A DNA stretch of 50,292 nt from positions 1-50,292 of the forward strand of contig NZ_WHVV01000020.1 of NCBI RefSeq assembly GCF_009650995.1. Reading direction: 5' to 3'. Positions 25,800 through 34,301 of this stretch are shown here, one piece after another (position 1 is the stretch's first letter; each line of letters opens with the position of its first letter). The position numbers were made by a program, and so were the translations under genes. The notes beneath the pieces were generated by a model. The model was given only the letters and a program-made list of their open reading frames with translations, was not told the DNA's origin and did not search any database. Source of the DNA: Sporosarcina cascadiensis. GTDB lineage: Bacteria > Bacillota > Bacilli > Bacillales_A > Planococcaceae.

Positions 25800-26502
25800 G
25801 TTGCGGCCCTCCTGAGAGGATAATTTCCCTAAACTTGCGTTCCAAATCTTCTCCCTGTACAATCGGAGCCTCATATTGCAATTGTCCATGATGAAGGATT
25901 GCGATGTGGGTAGCAACTTGCTGGACTTCTGAAAGGATATGGGAAGAGAGGATGACGGTGATCCCCTTCTGTGGGAATGTTCGAATCATTTCTCTAAACT
26001 CCTCTATTCCTGCAGGGTCTAAACCATTGGTAGGCTCGTCAAGTATGAGAAGTTTAGGACTTTTCAGTAAGGCAATTGCCAAACCAAGTCGCTGCTTCAT
26101 CCCCATTGAAAACTTCTTCGCTACTTTGTTTTCTGTATCAGTCAATCGAACGGTTTCCAGTACGTTTGGGATACATTGAGGATCCGAAATATTATACATT
26201 AAGCGATACACCTCTAAATTTTCATGGGCTGTTAAATTGGGATAGATGGCGGGACTTTCAATTAGCGCTCCAATATTGGGGATATCCTCTCTATTCCACG
26301 GTCTTCCTTGATAAAGAACTTCCCCTGAAGTCGGGCGAACCAAGCCTGCCAACATTTTCATTATTGTTGATTTCCCCGCCCCATTCGGTCCTAATAGTCC
26401 ATAGACGGAACCAACTTCAACCTGCATGGAAACTTTATCGATAACTTTGTGACCTTTATATACTTTTGTTAAATTTATCGTTTCAATCTGCCAATCATTC
26501 AT
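25792..26502 (-). CDS. Lantibiotic-protection-type ABC ATPase (MutF/EpiF-like)
   Basis: A 236-residue ABC ATPase. Walker A LLGPNGAGKST, signature FSMGMKQRLGLAIALL, Walker B LLILDEPTNGLDPAGI and H-loop LSSHILSEVQQVA are intact, and LIESPAIYPNLTAHENLEV is characteristic of bacitracin/lantibiotic exporters. The start at 26502 follows AAAGGAGGAGATCG. It is the first gene of a five-gene operon (ATPase, two permeases, regulator, kinase). Confidence 0.9.
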   Translation of the reverse strand: MNDWQIETINLTKVYKGHKVIDKVSMQVEVGSVYGLLGPNGAGKSTIMKMLAGLVRPTSGEVLYQGRPWNREDIPNIGALIESPAIYPNLTAHENLEVYRLMYNISDPQCIPNVLETVRLTDTENKVAKKFSMGMKQRLGLAIALLKSPKLLILDEPTNGLDPAGIEEFREMIRTFPQKGITVILSSHILSEVQQVATHIAILHHGQLQYEAPIVQGEDLERKFREIILSGGPQHV

Positions 26503-26540
26503 TTCGATCTCCTCCTTTATTAGAGGAGTATATAAGTCAA

Positions 26541-26577
26541 TTATAAGGATTTTATAAGGATTGGCGAATATTCTCAA
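26541..26577 (-). promoter_or_regulatory. Operon promoter with perfect 11-bp tandem repeat
   Basis: TTATAAGGATT occurs twice back to back (26541-26551 and 26552-26562). On the minus strand TTGAGA (26577-26572) and TAAAAT (26554-26549) are 17 bases apart, so the -10 box straddles the repeat junction. A direct repeat of one helical turn is typical of OmpR-type regulator sites, though overlap with the -10 box would suit repression or a second start. Confidence 0.6.
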
Positions 26578-26635
26578 ATCTTCTTCATAGCAGCCGATAC
26601 TAGATGTAATGATAAAAATGGCAGGAGGGGAAATG

Positions 26636-27028
26636 ATGAGGATTCAATCCAGTCTTGGTTCAAATAATCTGGGGTATGTGGGTAGGAAACATGACAAAGA
26701 ACAAAATGAAGGTATCTCCCATCTCTTTTTGGATGAAGAGGAGAAAAAGACGAGTGGGAAACCGAGATTCGAAGTGAGAAATGAAGGCGGCTATATACGT
26801 AAGTACGTGGTAAAAGCAAATGGGGATAAAATACTTGTTATGGAGACAAAACAAAAGGAAAATCCCGATGGTACGGTGGAAAATGAATCGGGAGATCCGG
26901 TTGATATAGCTCATGATCTGTTGATGAAACAACTTGAAGTGTTTTCGGATCATCAAAAAGAGAAGAACCCCTATATGTCATCTTGGGAAACTGAAAATAG
27001 TATAACCAAGTATAAAACAGGAATCTGA
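26636..27028 (+). CDS. Hypothetical protein, 130 aa
   Basis: A soluble, charged, 130-residue protein starting MRIQSSLGSNNLGYVG. I do not recognise the family. The middle part (FEVRNEGGYIRKYVV, then NGDKILVMETKQ) looks like beta strands; no signal peptide or helix pair is seen. The ATG at 26636 is best spaced from AGGAGGGG; an ATG three bases earlier is also possible. It is followed 49 bases later by another hypothetical gene, so the two are probably co-transcribed. Confidence 0.7.
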   Translation: MRIQSSLGSNNLGYVGRKHDKEQNEGISHLFLDEEEKKTSGKPRFEVRNEGGYIRKYVVKANGDKILVMETKQKENPDGTVENESGDPVDIAHDLLMKQLEVFSDHQKEKNPYMSSWETENSITKYKTGI

Positions 27029-27077
27029 AGTTACGTTCGATCAATAAATTGTCAGATGATTTGGCGGAAAGTGGTGG

Positions 27078-27563
27078 ATGATGATACTGAATTCAATTGC
27101 TCTTCATCAAGCAGCCTCTCATTACACTAGGCATGCTGACTTGCAGCCGGAAGAAGCAGAGGGGACTGTATTTCTTGTCGGAGATACGGAAGAATATACT
27201 GAACCAGAAGATTCTGCTGCTCTTTATAAAGGGCTTTCAGAGAAATATGATGTCAGACAAGCGACTTTTGGAGAAATAGTTGAAATGTCCAATGCGTTAT
27301 ATGAGGCAGGCGAGATCTCGTTAAAAGAACATGCCGTGTTAACATTTGACTACGACAGAGCTGCTAATAATCTGAAACGTCAGGCACCGGGATATGTCCC
27401 GGTTGATTTTACTATGTTTGAAACGGTTGCTGCCAGTAATGGGCAAAGAGATTGGATTTCAGAATTTGGCGCAAGGGCAGCGAAGGATTTTAAATTCGGC
27501 AACTTAGCGGGATTTCAAAGTCATACAAAGATGCTTGATATATTAGAGCGGTTATCACGATAG
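27078..27563 (+). CDS. Hypothetical protein, 161 aa
   Basis: An acidic cytoplasmic protein without a recognisable family. The segment EIVEMSNALYEAGEISLKEH followed by AVLTFDYDRA suggests helices and occurs in a style seen in small conserved Bacillales proteins; the C-terminal FKFGNLAGFQSHTKMLDIL is amphipathic. Two adjacent ATG codons (27078, 27081) follow GGTGG. It probably forms a unit with the preceding gene. Confidence 0.7.
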   Translation: MMILNSIALHQAASHYTRHADLQPEEAEGTVFLVGDTEEYTEPEDSAALYKGLSEKYDVRQATFGEIVEMSNALYEAGEISLKEHAVLTFDYDRAANNLKRQAPGYVPVDFTMFETVAASNGQRDWISEFGARAAKDFKFGNLAGFQSHTKMLDILERLSR

Positions 27564-27939
27564 AAATAGATGGTTGATTCAAGAAGCAGTGCCGCGGCAG
27601 GAAAGTTATAAAGTTAACATGCGATTTATTGTACAGATGTTTGGGTTTCCCTTTTTAGTTACGGTAATTTTTTAAAACACAGGAACTAAAAAAATGAAGG
27701 TATTGGCGGTTGAGGAGTTGCCCAAAGAGATTGAGCAACATTTTCTTGAATTGACGTTAGAAAAAGTATCTTTTAATAGGGCGCTTTTCTGCAAGAGAGA
27801 TCAGCACTCAATTTCCAAAAACGGAGCTATTCGATTGTGGCGCTTAGTGATCGGTACCTGTATCGCGCACAGATAGCGGACAAAATCTGTAACAATCGTG
27901 CGCTTTATCCGTCTAACCGTGTAAGGGAGGGGTGTGGGA
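27564..27939. other. Intergenic region, possible gene remnant
   Basis: A 60-codon frame at 27694-27876 starts MKVLAVEELPKEIEQHFLEL behind a weak AGGAAC site, then loses protein character; it may be a truncated gene. The right end holds the ECF-type promoter for the lipoprotein gene. Confidence 0.4.
27888..27916 (+). promoter_or_regulatory. Candidate ECF sigma promoter
   Basis: TGTAAC and GTCTAA are separated by 17 bases. The same TGTAAC-N17-GTCTWA pattern lies upstream of the sigma gene near 50 kb, pointing to control by that sigma factor. Confidence 0.5.
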
Positions 27940-28722
27940 ATGAAAAGATTCTATTGGTTTGTGATTGCTTCGTTGGTTGGCACATTATTAATAGGATGAG
28001 GTGGTGTAGACAGAGTCAGCGTTTATCCAGCTAAGGATAGCGACAATGCGGGGACTTTGGATGGGGACGCTCCAGATTCCAATAAAGAAAATGTAGATTT
28101 TTCGATCTCTAAAGCACAAAAGACGGAAGGTAAACAAGAAATACAGCCGACGATCCCAAAAAGATCAGAGATGGATGATGAGCCAAAGCCAAACACTGAG
28201 AACCTTGTAAAAGGAGTTTTACAAGAGGAGTTTGGGCGTAAATTCGCAACTAACGATCTAGATGAAAGCTATCAAGCCATCGAATTTGATGTACTAGCTA
28301 ATGCGGATAACTTGCAGGCAAATTTTGATGAGATTGCGTTTACAAGAAAAGCCGCACCGATTGTTAAGTATTTAGTGAATCAGGTTAAAAATCAATTCGA
28401 ATATGAAGAAATGTGGGCTTGGTATGGCTTGGAAAATGAAATGCCAAGCGTCAATTTTAATGAGGATGACTTGATTTTTGTTGGTCTTCAAGAGTCTGCA
28501 AGTTGTCCCTTTGAAATAGATGCCGTTGCATTCAGCGCTAAAAACCGTATGCTGTTCATATTTTTATCTTCGCCAAACAGAGAATGTACTGCCGACTTGA
28601 CACCGAAAATCCTGGTCATCAGGATAGATAAGTATGCATTTAAAGAAATAAAGAGTGTGAACATAGTTGAAAGCGGAATGGAAACGAACGTCCCGTGGGA
28701 ATTTACCAAACAAAAACAATGA
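27940..28722 (+). pseudogene. Lipoprotein gene with TGA in place of the lipobox cysteine
   Basis: The frame opens with MKRFYWFVIASLVGTLLIG behind a strong AAGGGAGGGG site, a textbook lipoprotein signal peptide. The next codon, where the lipidated cysteine should be, is TGA (27997-27999), one base from TGT or TGC. After it the frame stays open through GGVDRVS to the end at 28722, 241 further codons. The mature part has an acidic linker rich in D, E, K and S (about residues 25-85) and then a folded domain with two cysteines (ESASCPFEI and PNRECTADL). I do not recognise its family. It is either a recent pseudogene, a sequencing error, or a read-through case; an internal TTG at 28057 would give a form without export signal. 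Confidence 0.75.
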
Positions 28723-28747
28723 AAACTCCTGAACGAAAGAGCTGTCG

Positions 28748-28807
28748 GCATCTGCGTGATAAACAATACAAAGTTGTTTATTAATTTGTTATGCACAGAT
28801 GCTTTTT
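28748..28807 (+). terminator. Terminator after the lipoprotein gene
   Basis: GCATCTG (28748-28754) pairs with CAGATGC (28796-28802) around an inner A/T stem, followed by TTTTT. Confidence 0.75.
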
Positions 28808-29223
28808 AATTTACCTTTTTATTGAAGAAAAGTGATGGTATTTCGATGACGAATTTAACCTGATAGATGAGGGGATCATATAGGGTATCCTGAATAGGAT
28901 GTATTGCAAACGGGCACTATTCTTGCACAGTGTGCCACACCCGAAAATAATGTCGTTGCAACGAAACGGCACGCGTGCCGGCACAGTCATTAGACAACCT
29001 TTCCTTGAATCATGCATACTTTTACGTTGGAATGGGCGTATATAGTAAAAGAGAGAATAAATAGGACTCCTCTCTCCGGTTTTTTACTTTCACAAATTCT
29101 GATTCAACCCGGCTGTTTTATTGGATCTTAACTTATATTTTTGCATATGTGTTAGACCTTACTTAAACAGATAATAGAAGTGATCGTCAAATGCTCAGTG
29201 TAAATGAAAGGAGAATGAGGCAG
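28808..29223. other. Intergenic region with three consecutive palindromes
   Basis: No gene is seen. Within 28925-28980 stand GCACAGTGTGC, TCGTTGCAACGA and CGGCACGCGTGCCG, each an exact palindrome. Further right (29048-29087) AAAAGAGAG and CTCTC-TTTTTT form a weak hairpin. Confidence 0.5.
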
Positions 29224-30912
29224 ATGGAATACCAAAATTCGTCAAAATCCGGGATGACCAAATATGATGATAGGTTACTTGCAGAAGGAATGGGGTTACT
29301 ATTTGAAACTGCTCCAATTGGTCTTGTGATTTTGGACGGCAAGGGCTGTGTTAAATCGCTTAATCATTATGCCCGTGAAAAGTTTGAGGGTGCAGCGATA
29401 TCTGAAGGGTCTTATATAATGGATTTCATAGAAACGATTTCCGAATCCGATATATTTAAAATGATTAGGTGCAACGTAGCTGGAGAGACGTTAATTGGAA
29501 AAATGGAGAATTATGAAAACGGAGAGTATTTGCTTCTGCAAACAGAAGAAGAATTGGATCAACTTTTACTTGGAATAGATACATATCGAAATCTGTTGCT
29601 TGATTTCAAGGCAATCTTTGACCACTCGTATGACGTAATTTACGTATCTGATGGGGAAGGCCAGACTCTGCGAGTGAGTGCAGCTAGTGAGCGGCTATGG
29701 GGTTATAAGGAAAGCGAACTTGTCGGGAAGACGGTCTATCAGCTTGAGGCGGAAGGAGTGTTTACGCCGTCTGTTACTCGTGAAGTTTTGGAACGCGAGG
29801 AAAAGGTTTCGTTGGTTCAAACAACTAAGATGGGTCGACGGCTACTTGTTGTTGGTACGCCCATAAAAGATTCGAATGGGAATATACTTCGAGTTGTAAA
29901 CGCTTCCAGAGATGTTACAGAGTTAAAGGAATTAAAAGTGGAAATTGATTTGCTAAAGCAGATGATGGAAGGATACCGACAAGAGATCGAGCAACTCCGT
30001 GAAAACGTGGCACTGGAACGACGTTTTGTCGCCAGAAGTGCTGGAATGAAACAAGTAATTCAATTTGCACAGCGGGTTGCAAAAGTGGACTCACCAATTC
30101 TCCTGCTCGGCGAATCGGGGGTCGGCAAAGAAGGAATCGCTACGTTGATTCACAAATGGAGTAACCGCAGCTGTGGTCCATTGCTGGTCATCAGCTGTGA
30201 AACAGTCTCTGCTGAAATGTTAGAAAAGGAACTACTTGGAACAGAGGATCATCTTGGGCTGATAGAGATGGCAAACAAAGGGACTCTATTTTTGGAGCAA
30301 GTTGACAAAATGCCTATGTTTATTCAGGCCAAACTAGTGCGTGCACTGCAACGGGGAATTTTAGAAGATAAAAAAGTTGATGTAAGAATTATTGCAACGG
30401 CGAACGAGGACTTGAAGGTTAAGCTTGAGGAAGGTAAGTTCAGGGAAGATTTTTATTATTATTTGAATGTCGTGCCAATTGAGGTGCCGTCACTTCGGGA
30501 GCGACGTGAGGACATTATTCCGCTTATTATCTACTTCTTAAAGGAATTAAACGAGCTTTACAAGGATGATAGGAAGATTAACCCTAATGTGCTTAAAATT
30601 CTCGAGAAATATGATTGGCCTGGAAATGTTCAAGAGCTGCGTAATATTACCGAGAGACTCTATGTTACCTCAGAGGGGCAAGAGATTGGACCGGAAGCGT
30701 TGCCAAGCTCGCTCGATCTGCTCAGCGGGAACGAGCAGGCGGTTCAAGTTTATGAAATTATGCCATTAAAAAGTGCAGTAGAATTGGTTGAACAACAACT
30801 TTTGGAATTGGCAGGAAAAAAGTACACTTCTACTACTCAAATTGCAAAAGCATTGCAAATTAATCAATCAACTGTAAGCCGAAAGTTGAAGCGCTACTTT
30901 AAAGAAAAGTAA
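29224..30912 (+). CDS. PAS-AAA+ transcriptional activator lacking the sigma-54 contact loop
   Basis: A 562-residue regulator built as two PAS domains (about 15-110 and 120-230; YDVIYVSDGEGQTLRVSAAS in the second), a coiled linker, an AAA+ domain (about 265-480) and a Fis-type helix-turn-helix (QIAKALQINQSTVSRKLKRY). Walker A GESGVGKE is kept, but the GAFTGA loop is absent: ELLGTEDH runs directly into LGLIEMANKG. Walker B reads FLEQVD rather than FLDEIG, and the usual YYRLN arginine is tyrosine (FREDFYYYLN). It therefore probably cannot remodel sigma-54 polymerase and may act on sigma-A promoters like TyrR. It likely controls the organic-anion transporter and amidase downstream. ATG 29224 is 10 bases after AAAGGAG; ATGs at 29191 and 29215 are alternatives. 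Confidence 0.85.
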   Translation: MEYQNSSKSGMTKYDDRLLAEGMGLLFETAPIGLVILDGKGCVKSLNHYAREKFEGAAISEGSYIMDFIETISESDIFKMIRCNVAGETLIGKMENYENGEYLLLQTEEELDQLLLGIDTYRNLLLDFKAIFDHSYDVIYVSDGEGQTLRVSAASERLWGYKESELVGKTVYQLEAEGVFTPSVTREVLEREEKVSLVQTTKMGRRLLVVGTPIKDSNGNILRVVNASRDVTELKELKVEIDLLKQMMEGYRQEIEQLRENVALERRFVARSAGMKQVIQFAQRVAKVDSPILLLGESGVGKEGIATLIHKWSNRSCGPLLVISCETVSAEMLEKELLGTEDHLGLIEMANKGTLFLEQVDKMPMFIQAKLVRALQRGILEDKKVDVRIIATANEDLKVKLEEGKFREDFYYYLNVVPIEVPSLRERREDIIPLIIYFLKELNELYKDDRKINPNVLKILEKYDWPGNVQELRNITERLYVTSEGQEIGPEALPSSLDLLSGNEQAVQVYEIMPLKSAVELVEQQLLELAGKKYTSTTQIAKALQINQSTVSRKLKRYFKEK

Positions 30913-30920
30913 TGCAGAAA

Positions 30921-30937
30921 TGCATAATGGCTATGCA
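30921..30937. promoter_or_regulatory. Inverted repeat TGCATA-N5-TATGCA
   Basis: A perfect dyad just after the activator gene, flanked by further TGCA motifs (30913 TGCAG, 30941 TTGCAC). It could be the binding site of the activator, about 370 bases before the transporter gene. Confidence 0.4.
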
Positions 30938-30985
30938 AAATTGCACAGCTACGGATATATGTGTTTATAGGTACTAAAAATACGC

Positions 30986-31029
30986 CAATCAATCGTTGCG
31001 GGAAGAGATTCTTAACGATTGGTTTTTTT
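30986..31029 (+). terminator. Terminator after the activator gene
   Basis: CAATCGTT (30990-30997) pairs with AACGATTG (31014-31021), then seven T residues. Confidence 0.75.
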
Positions 31030-31196
31030 ATTTAAAGTGTTCATCTATTAGATAAATCCTGATGAATCTGCTTCTTAATATATGCTGAATAATTTTTCTG
31101 GTCTTTTACTATCTATTTCGTCATTTAAGAGGGAAGAGCACCGATCAAATACTTTATGAGTATGTTCAAATGCATAGAATAATCAATAAAATCGAA

Positions 31197-31225
31197 TTGT
31201 TTGATAAATTATTGAATGTTATAAC
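31197..31225 (+). promoter_or_regulatory. Predicted promoter of the transporter-amidase operon
   Basis: TTGTTT and TATAAC with 17 bases between, 80 bases before the start codon; a sigma-A rather than a sigma-54 promoter. Confidence 0.5.
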
Positions 31226-31265
31226 TATGAAGAAGTCGAAAAACGATCATTGATCAATCAAGTTG

Positions 31266-31279
31266 TGCAAGCGTTTACT
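31266..31279 (+). promoter_or_regulatory. Candidate catabolite-responsive (cre) site
   Basis: TGCAAGCGTTTACT matches the cre consensus TGWAANCGNTNWCA with two mismatches. It lies downstream of the predicted start of transcription, where CcpA acts as a roadblock. Confidence 0.45.
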
Positions 31280-31304
31280 TAAGAATGAGAAATGGAGGAG
31301 TAAA

Positions 31305-32627
31305 ATGCTGAAAAAGAATTATCGCTATCAGATCATGTTAATGATGGTTATTATGGTGATCATTAATTACATTGACCGCGGGGCTATTTCGTATGCTCAG
31401 GCAGACATTATTAAAGAATACGGGTTTGACCCGATTTCTTGGGGAGCAGTTCTTGGTTACTTTGGTTTTGGTTACTTATTTGGTTCACTCTTTGGAGGGT
31501 TTTTAGCGGATCGCAAAGGTCCAAAATTTGTATGGATTTTGGTCGGGATAGGTTGGTCTGTTTTTGTTGTTATAACAGCATTCGCCGGTGATATTGGTCT
31601 GGTTCTGTTTGGAGGGTCTGCGCTTACAGGATTTGCTGTAGTCCGGATCTTGTTCGGTTTTGCGGAAGGTCCAACTTTTTCGACAATTAATAAGACGAAT
31701 GCAAACTGGGCTACCCCAAAAGAACGTGGATTTGCAGTTTCGATGGGACTTCTCGGTACACCACTTGGTGCAATGCTGACCGCACCAGTCGCGGTGGCAC
31801 TGTTACACTTTACCAGTTGGAAAGTGATGTTTATTCTGCTGGGGGCGCTCGGAATTATCTGGGTTTTCTTCTGGTCACGAATGTTTACAGACTTGCCGGA
31901 ACAAAACCCGAAAGTCTCAAAAGAAGAACTTAAGAAAATCCGTTCTGTGGAAGATCTTTTACCAAACGAAAAAGTTGTCAATCCGGATGATAATTCAATC
32001 CGGTGGTATCATTTTTTTAAAAATCCCACTCTTATCTTTAATGCATTTGGCTATTTCGCGTTTCAATACATTAACTTCCTACTCTTAACCTGGACGCCGA
32101 AGTATTTGCAGGATGAATTCGGTTTTCAATTGTCAGCGCTTTGGTATCTAGGTATGATTCCTTGGATTGGTGCTTGTTTCACTGTATTACTCGGTGGGAA
32201 AATATCAGATTACTTGCGGATGAAGACGGGCAGTCTTAGAATTGCACGTTCCGGACTTGCAGTCGTATCGCTCTTGCTTACTGCTACTTGTTTTATAATG
32301 ATTCCAACAGTAAATTCAATTACCGGGGTTATGGTCTTGATGTGTATCGGTAATGCCTTCAACTCACTGCCTAACTCGGTCTACTGGTCAGTCATCATTG
32401 ACACAGAGCCAAGCCGTGCTGGTACGTATGGCGGAATTACACACTTCATAACAAACACGGCAACAATTATTGCGCCTATACTTACTGGCTTTCTTGTTGT
32501 CAGCCATGGCTACTCTGCAATGTTTACGGCGGCTGCAGTTGCAGCGGCAATCGGAATGTTCTGCATGATTTTTGTAAAACCTGGTCAACAACAATACAAG
32601 GGGAAATTGAAAGGGGGAATAGCCTAA
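31305..32627 (+). CDS. MFS transporter, anion:cation symporter type
   Basis: A 440-residue transporter with 12 hydrophobic helices. The first helix contains INYIDRGAISYAQ, a hallmark of the ACS family (hexuronate, glucarate, phthalate and similar acids), followed by GGFLADRKGPK in loop 2-3 and RILFGFAEGPTFS in helix 4. The start at 31305 follows GGAGGAG. It shares its transcript with the amidase, overlapping by one base, so it probably imports the amide or carboxylic acid that the amidase cleaves or releases. Confidence 0.87.
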   Translation: MLKKNYRYQIMLMMVIMVIINYIDRGAISYAQADIIKEYGFDPISWGAVLGYFGFGYLFGSLFGGFLADRKGPKFVWILVGIGWSVFVVITAFAGDIGLVLFGGSALTGFAVVRILFGFAEGPTFSTINKTNANWATPKERGFAVSMGLLGTPLGAMLTAPVAVALLHFTSWKVMFILLGALGIIWVFFWSRMFTDLPEQNPKVSKEELKKIRSVEDLLPNEKVVNPDDNSIRWYHFFKNPTLIFNAFGYFAFQYINFLLLTWTPKYLQDEFGFQLSALWYLGMIPWIGACFTVLLGGKISDYLRMKTGSLRIARSGLAVVSLLLTATCFIMIPTVNSITGVMVLMCIGNAFNSLPNSVYWSVIIDTEPSRAGTYGGITHFITNTATIIAPILTGFLVVSHGYSAMFTAAAVAAAIGMFCMIFVKPGQQQYKGKLKGGIA

Positions 32628-34024
32628 TGACACTAACGTCTTTTATTCAGCAAATCAAAAGAGGGGAGATTTCATCTGTTGAACTTGTTGAAGTAAGTCT
32701 TGATAAAATTTCGGAGATAGATCCTGCGTGTAATGCATTCATCACTGTTGCCGCAAAAGGAGCCCGAAAAGCTGCAATAAAGATGGATAAAGAAGCGGAT
32801 AAAGGAAACTTTAAAGGTCAGTTGCATGGTATCCCCATAGCAGTAAAGGACATGATTAACACCCGTGAAATCCGGACAACGATGGGGTCACAAGTATACG
32901 AAAATCATTATCCAGGAATGAATGCTGAAGTAGTTAATAAGTTGGAAAATGCCGGAGCGGTAATCATAGGGAAAACGAATACACATGAGTTTGCCTATGG
33001 ACCAACCGGCGATCGTTCCTTCTTTGGCGCATGCCATAATCCTTACAATCGACAGAAAATCAGCGGTGGGTCGAGTAGTGGTTCTGGAGCAGCGGTAGGG
33101 GCGGGCATGGTTGCAGGAGCTATCGGGACCGATACAGGTGGTTCGGTCCGGATTCCGGCTTCTGCATGTGGAGTGGTCGGTATGAAACCGACATTCGGAT
33201 TGGTCAGTAAGGCGGGAGCCTTTCCACTGGCTTATACACTTGATCATATAGGCCCGATGACTAATACCATACGAGACAATGCGCTGTTATTGAATATAAT
33301 AGCTGGATATGATGTCCATGACCCTCATTCTGTTCTAAGAGAAGTGCAAGATTACTCAGGACGGATTGGCAGGGACGTTAGTGGGTTGAAGATAGGAATT
33401 CCGGACTGGTATTTTGAACGGATTGAAGAAGAAGTAAAGGAGACAGTGGAAAGCTGCGTAAAACTATATGAACAAATGGGTGTACAAGTTAAGCGTGTCC
33501 ACATGCCGGTTCTGCGTGATATTGCCAATGCCCAAATAGTTACGATTCAAGCAGAAGCAACAGCAGTACATCAAGAAACTTTACGAAAACATAAAGAAGA
33601 ATTGGATGAAGAGGTCTATGATCGTCTTATCGCAAGTCAATCTATCAAAGGTTATGAGTATGTTCAAGCTCAAATTAATCGTCGCTTTTTAATTGACGAA
33701 TATAATTTGGTGTTTAAAGAAGTAGATGCGCTGCTGACCCCTACACTTCCAATCCTGCCTACTGATATCGGTCAAAGAGAAGTGCAGATTGGGGAAGAAA
33801 CTGAATCCGTTCGCAGTGCGCTTCTTCGTTTGACTTCACCTACCAATTACACTGGAAATCCATCATTATCATTACCGTATGGATTATCTAAAGGCGGCCT
33901 TCCAATTGGCGTTCAATTGATAGGAAAGCATTGGAGTGAGGGATTATTGTATCAATTGGGATTTGCTCTTGAACAGGCAGCCGGTTTTACCGAGAGAGTT
34001 CGCAAATATAATAGTAGGACTTGA
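32627..34024 (+). CDS. Amidase signature family hydrolase
   Basis: A 465-residue amidase (GatA/AtzF-like). The Ser-cisSer-Lys triad is readable: Lys in GIPIAVKDMI, the cis-serine in ISGGSSSGSGAAV, the nucleophile in GTDTGGSVRIPASACG. The C-terminal half is complete. It begins at an ATG overlapping the stop of the transporter gene by one base. It is not part of a gatCAB set, and the neighbouring regulator and transporter imply a catabolic amide substrate. Which amide cannot be said. Confidence 0.9.
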   Translation: MTLTSFIQQIKRGEISSVELVEVSLDKISEIDPACNAFITVAAKGARKAAIKMDKEADKGNFKGQLHGIPIAVKDMINTREIRTTMGSQVYENHYPGMNAEVVNKLENAGAVIIGKTNTHEFAYGPTGDRSFFGACHNPYNRQKISGGSSSGSGAAVGAGMVAGAIGTDTGGSVRIPASACGVVGMKPTFGLVSKAGAFPLAYTLDHIGPMTNTIRDNALLLNIIAGYDVHDPHSVLREVQDYSGRIGRDVSGLKIGIPDWYFERIEEEVKETVESCVKLYEQMGVQVKRVHMPVLRDIANAQIVTIQAEATAVHQETLRKHKEELDEEVYDRLIASQSIKGYEYVQAQINRRFLIDEYNLVFKEVDALLTPTLPILPTDIGQREVQIGEETESVRSALLRLTSPTNYTGNPSLSLPYGLSKGGLPIGVQLIGKHWSEGLLYQLGFALEQAAGFTERVRKYNSRT

Positions 34025-34109
34025 GATTTTAACCATTTTGATAGTTAAATAGGGGACCTTCATGGTTCCTACTTTTGAAATCGAGTGATCATTGGTAATG
34101 TAATCGGAC

Positions 34110-34163
34110 AGCCTGGTCGGAAGGGACTAGGGGCCATGCTTTATCCTAGTTGGCGACCAGGCT
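34110..34163. repeat. Nested inverted repeat
   Basis: AGCCTGGTCG (34110-34119) pairs exactly with CGACCAGGCT (34154-34163), and inside it GACTAGG (34125-34131) pairs with CCTAGTT (34145-34151). It may terminate the amidase transcript or mark an element end. Confidence 0.6.
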
Positions 34164-34301
34164 TATTCCACAATCGACAAGGTGGGCGCGTAATTGCGGG
34201 GTTTTGTCTTTCGCCTGAGGGAAAGCCATCCGGCTGAACCCATAGAGCCGACCAAAAGAATCCCCTGTTATCGCTGATTTTGCCTGCACGCTCGGAATAA
34301 C

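Noticed and set aside
27997..27999. Selenocysteine insertion at TGA
   Set aside because: No selenocysteine genes or obvious SECIS-like stem nearby, and a lipobox selenocysteine has no known precedent to me; mutation or error is simpler.
28811..29017. 68-codon minus-strand frame
   Set aside because: It crosses three palindromes and has no ribosome site or domain.
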